From positions 78,542,001 to 78,606,000 of the forward strand of contig JAZHRO010000002.1 of the NCBI GenBank assembly GCA_037157565.1: a DNA stretch of 64,000 bases, given 5' to 3'. Source of the DNA: Thalassia testudinum. Lineage: Eukaryota; Streptophyta; Magnoliopsida; Alismatales; Hydrocharitaceae. A program made the position numbers and the translations under genes. Shown one piece after another: positions 10,206 through 19,771 of the stretch; within the stretch, counting starts at the first letter, position 1; the number at the start of each line of letters is the position of its first letter. The notes beneath the pieces are model-generated. The model ran no database searches and was not told the origin of the DNA. It worked only from the letters and a program-made list of their open reading frames with translations.

Positions 10206-11709
10206 TATGGGTAGGCTGGGTGGGTTGGGTGTTTGAAGGTGGGGAAATAAGATACCTGCAAACACATACACAACATTACAACAAATATACAGTCCCATCA
10301 AATGCATGCACATAACAACACAAAAAACATTTTGTGTGGCAGTATTTCTTAGGGTAATACAACCTGCCATAGTCATGTGGCAATATACCTTTGGACCCAA
10401 GCCACTTAGATGACGGTTTGAGTTAGTTTGAGGTAATACTCTCACCATTCAAAATAACATATCAACATATGAAGAGCATTAATGCCCCAAAACAAGGCCC
10501 ACACCCTAGGTCTTGACCCTAGGGTTTGAGCTTCTAGGGCAAGAGAAACTAGGTCCAAGATTCAATCTACATTAGGTGTAGTGTCACAAGTCATGGTTGG
10601 GTATCAAGAACAAAATTCTAAGAGTCATGGGTGAACAAGTGGCTCATTCAAAAATGAGAGTAGGGCCTCATAAAAACTATGGAAAGAGAAGGGGTAAGGA
10701 GGTTATACCCTCAGTAGAGCTCCCCCTGATGCAAGGAGGAGGAAAAGGACACGCACTGAGGTGGGAAGCTCGGTCGTCGGTTGTTGGAGTGGCTGGGCGG
10801 TCGTCTGACGATGAGGGTAGTTGCAGCAAGTGTCATGGTCAACGTCAAGGGTTTGAGGATTTGGAGGTTTTGGGTTTAGGTCGAGTGGGGCCTTAGAGGA
10901 GTGGTTTTTATACCCCAAGGGGTTGGGCATTACTCCTCTTGAAGTTGGGGAGATTTCATCTCAAAACTACGCAGATATCAGATGTGAAACTACAGTTTTT
11001 GTTCATATCAGACATTTGGTGATGTTGTCAGACGTCGGGATTAACATTTCGGATTTTAGCCCTTTCAATCTCATCGTCTGATTCTTTGATCAAATGACCT
11101 AAAGTCGTCTAATGAAATAGTTAGATGTCTAATTTCTGCAGACAGACTTTCCTGGAAAATGACTCAAACTACAGGTTTTCATCTAATATTTGTTCTAGAT
11201 GACAGAATTGACATCGAAAAACAAAATTAGATGTTTGATCTCTGAAATTAGCGCTCCCTGACTTTGAGCCAAAGCTATAGGTTGTCGTCTGATTTTGGCA
11301 TCAAACGACTTAAACGACGTCCGTATCAATCCTCAAACATCAAATATCTAAATCCAGAGCCTCTTGACTTCTGACCCTGATGGTAAATAAACGTCTGTCT
11401 AAGGCTATTCGACGACATGACAGATGTCTGTAGCTATGTACGGACGTTTGTAGCTATGTACAGATGTCTAGAAGACCATTTTTCGAAAGATTTTTAATTT
11501 GATAAGACTTAATGAAATTGATGTCTGTTCAAGATACTTGGACGTCGACTTTTTAAGTATAAGATGTTTGGTATTTTGATCAGACGTCTGATATTGCATA
11601 GAATGTGCATTTTGATTTTTGAACTATGTTTGAAGGTTCTCTGACTTGATGAAGTCAAAACTTCTTCAATTTTCATGACAAACAAAATTCCACTAAGTCA
11701 TTAAGTTCT
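10206..11709 (-). other. Element F spacer between pol and extra frame, with a second palindrome array
   Basis: No protein similarity is seen in this 1.5-kb stretch. Upstream of the extra frame the minus strand has a splice-acceptor-like TTTGCAG at about 10255-10262, which could allow a spliced subgenomic RNA, though this is only inference. From 10970 to 11600 eight GACGTC-type hexamers occur, including the perfect 14-bp palindrome ATCAGACGTCTGAT at 11579-11592. Open frames at 10597-10930 are unsupported. Confidence 0.55.
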
Positions 11710-11921
11710 TCAAATATTACTTAGCTTACATATGCCTAGTTTCCTATGTATGGAATTAAATCGATTATAATTCAAAGGTTTAGTAAAAATATCAGCCAAT
11801 TGTAATTCAGTACAAATAAATTTAAGCTCGATTTCTCCCTTAAGTACATTATCCCTCAAAAAATGATGTTGAACATCAATATGTTTTGTACGGGATTTTT
11901 CGAAAGGTTGATAGCATTAGT
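11710..11921 (-). pseudogene. Element F RNase H C-terminus
   Basis: The minus strand reads TNAINLSKNPVQ, then, after a small deletion between short repeats, KHIDVQHHFLRD, GEIELKFICTELQLADIFTKPL, and ends at a stop at 11710-11712. This is the C-terminus of Ty1/copia RNase H. It joins in frame to the part ending ILCDN at 54985 when element A and its 5-bp duplication are removed, which shows that A inserted inside this gene. Confidence 0.85.
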
Positions 11922-11926
11922 ATTAT
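11922..11926. repeat. Left target-site duplication of element A (ATTAT)
   Basis: ATTAT here and at 54985-54989 directly flank the TG...CA ends of A. Removing A and one copy restores the F RNase H frame. Confidence 0.85.
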
Positions 11927-12794
11927 TGGTGTAGACACAATTATTGAGGGTAAAATGCCTATTCATGTATGCTCCTAATGTTAGATTTGAATTTCATGTT
12001 ATAAATATTGCATAGCATGCATCATTCTGCATTTAGAGTAGTTGTATATAATGTAGGTTAATTGCATCCTTTTTGTCGTCAGGAGAGAAGGAAATTTATT
12101 TTGGAGCCTCGGATTAACAATCCAACTGTACGGATCTGATCAAGACAACGATCGGAGTCCAACGCCTCCGAAATTGCCTTGATCGGAGTCCCATAGCACC
12201 ATATGTAGTACGAGGAAGATCAACGGCCAAGGGACTAGGTGACATAATTTGGAGCTTCAAATGATAAATCTGACCGCACGGATGGATTTGGGTAGCCGAT
12301 CGTAGCCCAACGGCTCGAAAATTGACTCAATCCGACCTCTGTAGTAGCCCCTACAACGAAAAGAAGGTGGATGACCCAGATTGCACCACGTGGCACAGCC
12401 CATGACACCCATGTGCATGCACGCGCCACCGCACGCGTGCGGCAATGCGGGTGCGTGCGCGTGGAGGCACGCATGCACACAGCGCAGTGGCACTGCATGA
12501 GCGTGCACGCACGTGGAGGCACGCATGTGCACATCATAGTGCCACCGCATTAGCGTGCGTGCGTGCGGCAAAGAAAGCGCACAGTGCAGTGCCAGCGGAG
12601 CAAGGGGCGGGCGCGTGCTCGATTGGTGCCAGCCTACAACGACACATGAGTTGGATCTACAACACGATCTAATTCTTCGTGCCAGTAAAGCCAGCTGTGG
12701 ACGTAAGCGGGCATGAGCTGCCTACAGCGACACTTTCAGCGACGACCTGAAAGTCACTAATGGTCCCATACCTATTTTTGCCTCTTCTCCTCCT

Positions 12795-12804
12795 CTATAA
12801 AAGG
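12795..12804 (+). promoter_or_regulatory. Element A 5' LTR first TATA box
   Basis: CTATAAAAGG sits in the first promoter unit, matching the single TATA of the 3' LTR at 54271-54280. Confidence 0.6.
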
Positions 12805-12971
12805 AACTACACCCCCTCCCTTCCAAGCCATCTCTACCTACTCTACTCCCACCTACTCCCAAGCTCTAGCAATCCTACCAACGCTCTGTTAGAGCTTGCT
12901 CTCATGCTCCCAAGGAGCCTATTAGTATAGCAAACCTCTGCCTGTGCGAGGGATTCTCTTCTTCCCATCCA

Positions 12972-12982
12972 CTATATAAAGG
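12972..12982 (+). promoter_or_regulatory. Element A 5' LTR second TATA box
   Basis: CTATATAAAGG lies in the duplicated promoter unit about 177 bp downstream of the first, with the same downstream context (CATCTCTACCTACTCTACTC). Confidence 0.5.
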
Positions 12983-13678
12983 CCTACACACCCCCTTGCC
13001 AAAGCATCTCTACCTACTCTACTCTCACCTACTCCTAAGCTCTAGCAAGCTACCAATGCTTCGTTAGAGCTTACTCTCAAGCTCCTAAGGCTCCTATTAG
13101 TGTAATGAACCTCTGCCTCACAAAATACTCCTCCAACTTCCCATCCCCATTCATAGGTCGCCTTGGAGCCATCCTCCCACCTCTGTTCCGGTAGCAGATC
13201 ATCTCCGGCTTCTCACCTCCATTCCGGAGCCATGAGGAAGCTTTCCTCTCCTCAACGTCCTCCTGCATCTCCCCTCCGTTGACCTGCTCCTCACCTCCTT
13301 CGTCCGAGCTTCAGCCAGGCATTGTCGTCTCACCGAACAGTCGACTTGGGAGATTTCTTCTCACCCCCACTCTTTTTATGCTTTCATAGTTTATTGTAAT
13401 TGACATTGGAGTGATATATATATCAAATTTGTTCCATATCTATTCATTCTGCTTGTCTTCTTCTTTCAAAAATACAAAAAAATAACAAAACCCTAAAATA
13501 CCAGAAACAAACAAAACGAAGCACAGTTTTCAATTAATTTAAACGTCGCCTTCCTGCATTTGACCCGGGACTCCCTTGGAGTTTCGGTATAAATTTTATT
13601 TGAGCTCGAGTTTTGCAACTACGATGACGGGCTACTTGTAACCCTGATTTTAAACTTGCGAAACACGTGCGATCATTC

Positions 13679-13696
13679 TGGCGCCGTTATCGGGGA
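13679..13696 (+). promoter_or_regulatory. Element A primer binding site, tRNA-Asp type
   Basis: TGGCGCCGTTATCGGGGA lies three bases after the LTR and differs at one base from the tRNA-Asp-complementary form typical of Athila elements. Confidence 0.85.
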
Positions 13697-15006
13697 GGCA
13701 ACAGAATTTACTTTATTGTTTTCTACGCTTCTTTGCATTTACATAAAACTAACCCCACTTATCTTTGATCTACTGTCATGCAGGTACCCTAGCATGGAGA
13801 TCCAAGTGCGGTAGATCAGAGTAAAGTGCGGGTAGAGTGTTTTGTAAGTGTCCCCCACATTCCCCCCCACTAGTTCATTTCGCCACAATCATAACCAAGA
13901 CCTAATCTACTTAGGTGTTTGCATAAACCCTAGGATAGACTTTGTTTGTCTTGTTTGCCACCTTCATCCACCTCAACCCTGCATTTGAAAAAAAAAATAA
14001 AAAAAGATACTTTCTATGGGACGAATCAATATACACACTTCATACACCCACATTTGAGGCACATAATCAAACTTGATTTTCATCTACTCAACTGGGGTTT
14101 CGACCTATGGACCCGATACATGAATTCAACACATAAGAGAGTAGAAATCATATTAGGTTAATCACCTTTTTGTGTGCCTTAATCGGTGGTGCATTTAAGC
14201 TGATTGATTGAAGTGTTTGGGCTGCACCACCTAATCTAAAAGAGGTTCATTTTGTAGCTGTCCCATAGGATTCAATAATTAGGTCAAGCCAGGCACTCCA
14301 TATTTTTCCTTGATTTCTAAAGGAAAATACTTGAATACATGCTTTTAAAAACAAGCTTGGTTTGCCTCACAAAACTTGGCTGAAAACACCTAATATTTGG
14401 ATCCTAAAAGCTATTAAACAAGATTCGAACCCTAAAACTCACCTCATCATTAATAATCTTGCTTGAAAACCTCTTGGTTGTGCACATTCACACATTCTCA
14501 AACAAATCATTAAGGGCCCATCACATTCCAGAAGCACCATTATCCCAAGACTAATTAAAATTGAGTAGACGTTGGCCTTAAGGGCTAGCTCGCTCTACGG
14601 GATCCAAACTGAGATTACTCACAATTAACCTACTTCTACTAGTCAATCTGATGTCTAGGTAGGGGAGTAGCGTCAAGCGACTGCGGCTGGGGGATACACT
14701 AGGAACCGGAGGCACAAGCTAAAGGAAGAACCTTCTCCCCAGTCCCTCCTTCTAACTGGTTGGATTGACTAGACATAAGTAGAATAAGTCGTCCATAGTC
14801 TTAGGACGGATTCTGAGAGTTTGTAGACCTTTAGGCTACCCAACCTAAGAACAGGCTTGTATTTTTGTGTTGCAGAGTCCCTTCTCCTCCCTGCCCTTTC
14901 AACTTCCTTCCAGTGTATGCTTGGAAGGAGGTCATTGAACCCTAGATTGGATGGACCTTTAGACCATTCCCGGAGGTAGAGGTTGAGCTTTAGCCAAGCA
15001 GATCCC
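13697..15006 (+). other. Element A 5' leader
   Basis: This 1.3-kb leader is non-coding and clearly homologous to the leader of C (38173-39377), for example around GAGTAGACGTTGGCCTTAAG and CCTTCTCCCCAGTCCCTCC. Both contain a hairpin described separately. Such a leader could hold dimerisation and packaging signals, which is inference. Confidence 0.75.
14185..14231 (+). ncRNA. Element A leader hairpin
   Basis: GGTGGTGCA (14185-14193) pairs perfectly with TGCACCACC (14223-14231) across a 29-base loop ending TTTGGGC. The homologous hairpin in C replaces the outer G-C pair by A-T, so pairing is kept. Confidence 0.5.
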
Positions 15007-16850
15007 ATGGCTAATCAACAACCACCTCCCACACTCTCGAACCAGTAAGAGCTGATTCAGAGGTAGTTGGAAGAATTGCAGCAGATGCAGCAATGGTTCC
15101 AACGAATGAATGGTCAGGGCGCTCATCCCTTGAAGGACTTTTATGATCCTTCAAATTATGAGGATCGTCCCGACGTTGTGATTCCCGCCGAAGATGTTAA
15201 GATCAAGCCCCAGGTTTGAGTCTAATTAAACACTTTCACAGGCTTGGCTCAAAGGACCCATTCCAACATTTGAAGGATCTGATCACTCTGATTCAGACCA
15301 CCAAATTGCAGAATGTGGATGAAGAACAGATGCTCATGAGGCTTTTCGTCCATTCACTCAGGGATAAGGCCGCACATTGGTATTGTACCATTGGAAGACC
15401 GATTGCTACTTGGACAGCTTTGAAATCGGCCTTCCTGAAGAAATTCTTCCCAATTGGGCGAACCAATGCGTTGTGACGGGCAATTACCACTTTTGCCCAA
15501 CGGCAGGGGAACCATTTCATGAGGCCTAGGAGAGATTCCAGGATCTATTGTGGAAGTGTCCACACCACGAGGTGCCTAAATGTCAACTTGTGCAGATTTT
15601 TTATCACGGGTTGAATGATCAACTTCGTAATCATGTGGATGCTTCTTATGGAGGCAATTTCCTCAACAAGGATGCAAATAGCGTGTATGATTTGTTTGAG
15701 GAAATGAGTGAAAATTCTTTAAACCACACCTCCATGGAAACCTTCAACCGATCCCATCAAATTAGATCAAATGCCATTAGGGTCCAAGATTCTCATACAT
15801 CTGATATGGAATTGATATGTAATAGATTAGATAAGAAAGATTTGGTTACTAAACGAATGGAAGAGGGGATGTCCGGAAACTCTAATTTTCCTAGATCCAC
15901 TAAATCCCAGGGATCGGGATTCCATTCTTCGCAAGCTCCTACAGGATGGGGGTTTGTGAACCAACAGGAGCCAGCTCGACCTTCGAGCCAACTCTTCTCG
16001 GAACCTTATGGGTTCTAAACTGGGGCCTTGGATCCTAGTCTTTCTGATGCTTCTTCTTCCTCATCTTATGTGGATGCTCATGCTGTGTAAGAGAATGTTA
16101 GGTGCAACCCTTATTCAAATTCCTACAATTCTGGTTGGAAAAATCATCCTAACTTCTCTTGGAAAGATCAGGGGCAGCAAACCCAATATCGACCCAACAA
16201 CTATGTACCGCAAAAACCAATGGGTCAGGGTTATGTATATACTCAGTTGCCCTTGAATTAGGTTAATCAGCCCATGTGGAATGCTCAACAACCCGTTGAG
16301 CAGGCTGACTTGAACTTGAAAATGGTAGAAATGCAAGGGTCAATGCTTCAGCTCATGCAACAGATGAAAACTTCGCTGGACACCTTGCAATTCAGACTTA
16401 GTACAAATAATTGATAGCCTAGATCTCTACCATCACAATCTGTACCAGACCCAAGGAAAGTACAGAACCAAGGCATTGGGCCTCAAGGGTTTGGTAATGA
16501 TGGGGAGTTGCATGCTCAAGTTCTTACTATCTATCAGCTACCCCAGCCCCTCCCGGAGTGAACCAAGTTCCTACCATAATCAACCGGGAGCCTCCTGTTT
16601 TGCCCAACCCTCCCCAAGGCACTAACCAACAGCATTTTTCCACGGCAAACACCATCACCTTTTGTGGTAGTAGACACAAGGGACCTACCCAACCCCATGT
16701 GAACCCCATTAGGCCTCTTAGCAAGAATTCCAAACTCCCAACTAAGAATGTGATCAACAAAACATCAGAGTCTAATTCGGGAGTATGTTGTTGTATGGGT
16801 AAACAAAAGAAGTCGGAGGAGAAATTGGTGGAAAGGATGTCCTTACTTTA
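15007..16850 (+). pseudogene. gag: Element A gag
   Basis: The frame starts at MANQQPPPTLSNQ. It contains the retrotransposon Gag core: PLKDFYDPSNYEDRPDVV, then LIKHFHRLGSKDPFQHLKDL, MRLFVHSLRDKAAHWY and FLKKFFPIGRTNAL at 15120-15476, then QIFYHGLNDQLRNHVDAS and GGNFLNKDANSVYDLFEEMSE from 15590. The C-terminal half is Gln/Asn/Pro-rich. Frameshifts near 15215 and 15500 and stops near 15048, 15477 and 16018 break it. Its core resembles gag of B and D closely, so its particles may be compatible with their enzymes. Capsid formation and RNA packaging in the cytoplasm are the family role. Confidence 0.85.
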
Positions 16851-17088
16851 GGCTTTCAAATTAACAATCATTTTACTCCTCGCGGCAATCAGATCAATCC
16901 CTGCCTATGCCATAGGTTTACTGAATGCATATAAAGAAAGGCGTAGAGCAAAATCTGAAAATAATAGGAGAGTAGTTTTGTTTGATGACACAAGAAAACT
17001 GATCCTAAACAAGGTACCTCCTAAGAAGCAGGACCCGGGGGCCTCGCTGATTTCCTGCACAATAGGAAACATTACTTCTGACTGGGGC
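16851..17088 (+). pseudogene. Element A protease, N-terminal part, cut by B
   Basis: The frame reads VLFDDTRKLILNKVPPKKQDPGASLISCTIGNITSDWG, split here for length: VPPKKQDPGASLISCTIG is the usual linker into Athila protease. It ends at the 5-bp target site 17084-17088. It rejoins LLGLGASIDVIPS at 51043 in frame once B and one duplication copy are removed. Confidence 0.8.
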
Positions 17089-19086
17089 TGATGCAAAAAA
17101 TCGCATGATTTGTAATTAGGGTTTTTAAAATTATTGTAACACGTGAAATCGCATATGCTTTTAAAACTTATATTCCTAGTTAGTGGGGTATCTAGGGTCG
17201 TCCAAGGAGGTAATTTGTTTGCAAAAATAGGTCTCTTGCTAGGAAGTGGAAATCAACTTTCTTTTTCATCTTTTTAAATATATCATTTTTATGTTTTTAA
17301 AATCAAGGCAATATGCGAAGCTATTGGGGAAAAAATTATTACACCTAGTATGCTAATCTAAGTGACAAAAATTATCCTCTTTCTAAGCTCAACCTAGGCG
17401 TGTGGAGGCCTAGGTTAGTTAGAAAGGAGTGAAACTACACTAAAGAGAAAGCAAGGAAATGCAATAAAAAGAGTGCAACAAGAAATCAAGGCAACTTCTT
17501 TTTTTTATATTAAAGGAAATTGTCTACAAGTAGATGAATGCTTCTACAAAAATTTCCAAGAACAAAATAAAGACAAATCCTTTAGATGATGATGGTGATG
17601 AAGAGGATGAAGCTCTTCTTGCTCCAAGACTGGTAGCTCCCAGACTTGAAAAGAAGATCTCCAACTTTCTATAGCTCCGCCAGAATGGTGTCCTCCAAAG
17701 CAAGCCCTAGGGGGGCATGCTTAAGTCCTCTAAGGTGGATGGATTTCCACCTTCAAAGGCTCCTCCCAAGGTGGTGTGGACCACCTTTAATTCCTCCTCT
17801 AAGGGTGGTAGTGTACCACCCTCAAGTCCTCCACTTCCTAGGGTAGGCATGTACCCTAGGTTGTCCTCCAATGCCTGGCTTCCTTCCTTGGCTGGCATGG
17901 GCACAAGAGAGAAGAGAAGAGGGGAAGGCACCAAGGGGACAGAATATTACCTTAATCTTCTTCTTCTTCTTCTTCTTCTCTTGACCTTCTATGTAGGTGG
18001 AAATATAGGTAGAAAAGTTGTAGCCAAGGGTGACTTTTTTTTGGTGGAATATGATGGGTATTTATAGAGGTGGAGAGGGGGGTAGTAGGCGTGGGATAGG
18101 TGGATGGCTAGGATGTATTTAGGTGGTGGTTATGGGTAGTTAGGTTGATCCTAGGGCTAAGGTTAGTTGGCGCCAACCCAAGGGTTACCTAGGTGGTGGT
18201 TATGGGTGGTGGCACCCCTTGAAGTTGGCACCAAAATGGGTTCTAGAAGGGGGGCTTAGGTGGTGCCAAGTAGGGTTCTAGAAGGAGGGGTAGGTGGGTG
18301 GCTAGGATGGGTTATATGGGTAGGTGTAGGGTTAGGATGGGGGGCTTTTTGGAGGGAATTTTTGGTGCCAAAACAAGGGTAGTTATAGGTGGTTTTGGCG
18401 CCATTTAGTGGTGTCTTTTGGTGGTAGTGGGTAGGCTAGATGGTGGCGCCAAAAGAAGTAGAGTAGAGCTAGCTTAGGTGAGCTTAAGTAGGGCTTAGTT
18501 GGTAGAGCTAGCTAAGGAGGGTTTTTAGGTGGTGGATTGTCAAGGGAGCTAGAGCCTAGCTAAGCTAGCTTAGCTAGTAGTGGAGTAGAGGAGGGGGTAT
18601 TGGATCTAGGGTTTGAAGAGAGGAGCTGAGGAGGAGTCTGGAGCTTGAAATGGAGCTGACAGCTGTTGAAGAGGTTGGCATGGAGCTACTCTAGCTGGCT
18701 TAGCTTGTTAGTTCATTTCTAGTTGCTAAGCCAAGCTTAAGTGAGCTACCTTCTGTTGAATTGAGCTGAGGTGAGCTAGGTCTGGTGCTCTCGGGGAGGA
18801 TCAAGTTGGGTGAGGCAGCTAAGGTAGCTTAGCTCAACTGAGTTGAGCTAAGCTGGGTCCCCAGGAGTTGGACTTGAGCTTCCTAAGCTAGAATGAAGTC
18901 ATCTTCAGTAGTCTGGAGTTGAGTGGAGCTGAGTGTAGCTGGACCTTAGCTGAGGTGAACTCCAGTCAACTCAACTGAGCTAGCTAGAGCTCCCTGTGGA
19001 CTCATGGGAGCTGAGATGAGCTAGCAAAATCCTAAGAGCTAGGTTTGTTTTAATGCATAAGAATGATGATAAACTGGCGTTTATCA
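17089..19086 (-). repeat. Element B 3' LTR
   Basis: This copy is 1,998 bp with plus-strand ends TGATGCAAAA and GTTTATCA. It matches 48690-51037 throughout, but lacks about 345 bp of the AGCT-rich tract near 19021. Features include a CTT microsatellite (17957-17978), seven GGCGCC or GGYRCC palindromes at 18171-18450 and an AGCT/GAGCT-rich tract at 18440-19010. The open frames 17646-18067 recur in both LTRs but lie in LTR sequence and are not called genes. Confidence 0.88.
18056..18070 (-). promoter_or_regulatory. Element B 3' LTR TATA box
   Basis: The minus strand reads CCTCTATAAATACCC; the same site is present at 49649-49663 in the 5' LTR. Confidence 0.55.
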
Positions 19087-19105
19087 CACCCTCATGCTTA
19101 TCTTT
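19087..19105 (-). promoter_or_regulatory. Element B polypurine tract next to 3' LTR
   Basis: The minus strand reads AAGATAAGCATGAGGGTG up to the LTR edge, the counterpart of ATAGGCATGGGGGTG in C and A. A second similar tract, AAGCATGGGGGACC, lies at about 19474-19495. Confidence 0.65.
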
Positions 19106-19771
19106 TGCTAGTCTCTTAGCAAAACTTTAATTTTTACAAAATGGAATTTTTGGAAAATCTAATTTTTTTGATTTTTGAGGAAAAAGAGATGATAGGACCT
19201 TTGTTGGTTTAAACACAGGAGGTACGGGATTTGTTAAGGATAAACATTGGGATTTATTTTTTGGACACAAAAATTAGAAAAAATGGGATCAATATCCTCC
19301 AGAAAATTCACAGGTTAACTCGTTAATTTAGATGACTTGAAATTTTTGTTTTTAGGATTTTTTTGGCTCTTGAATCTGATTCGCAACTTGTAATGACCTT
19401 TAAAACCTTGTGTCAGTGATTGTGAAAAGCCAACATTTATAAGGGCGTGTTTTTGGTTTAAAACTTTTTTTTTGGTCCCCCATGCTTATTTCTGGCTTAG
19501 TCTTACAACAAATGTGTCGAGATCATCATTCCCATTACCAGTTCTCGAGGGAGCTCTGGCGCCAGTACTTCAGGATAGCACTATCCATGACATCACCTAG
19601 GAGCTCACAACCCCAAAACATAATGCGGTATAAAGGGGCGCTCTGAGCAAACTTAAGTTCTTGCTCCAACACTATAGGTAGAGCACCATCCAATACACTT
19701 GAGCTGCTAAAATGCGCTTTAATGCTCCATCTAAAGATATGAAACATAGATATGGAGCAGTGTTGAGGCGG
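19106..19771 (-). other. Element B 3' non-coding region, left part
   Basis: This lies between the D insertion and the B 3' LTR. A 70-codon frame at 19535-19747 has no recognisable similarity and I do not call it. The region continues at 32999-33820. Confidence 0.6.

Larger units (their letters stand above)
11927..13675 (+). repeat. Element A 5' LTR
   Basis: The LTR starts TGGTGTAGACACAATTATT and ends CACGTGCGATCA, 1,749 bp against 1,541 bp for the 3' copy. Most of the excess is a second copy of the core promoter and downstream region (about 12956-13122, compared with 12786-12955). A CpG-rich tract of GCACGC/GCGTGC repeats lies at 12400-12640. Open frames there (12235-12672) appear in overlapping frames and I treat them as by-products of this composition. 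Two related U3 blocks lie at about 12116-12170 and 12262-12316. Confidence 0.85.

Noticed and set aside
10597..10930. Overlapping frames on both strands upstream of the F extra reading frame
   Set aside because: No similarity and no continuity with the supported frame at 9279-10205.
12235..12672. Several overlapping open frames on both strands in the A 5' LTR
   Set aside because: They arise from a CpG-rich GCACGC/GCGTGC repeat with few stops, overlap each other in different frames, and the same tract is in the other LTR.
13679..13696. tRNA-like sequence
   Set aside because: Only 18 bases match the 3' end of tRNA-Asp; these are primer binding sites next to LTRs, not tRNA genes.
17646..18067. 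Proline- and serine-rich open frames in both B LTRs
   Set aside because: They lie in LTR sequence, in the opposite sense to B transcription for the longest one, and match no protein I know.
19535..19747. Possible small gene in the B 3' region
   Set aside because: Seventy codons with no similarity, next to the PPT region, no counterpart seen in D, A or C.
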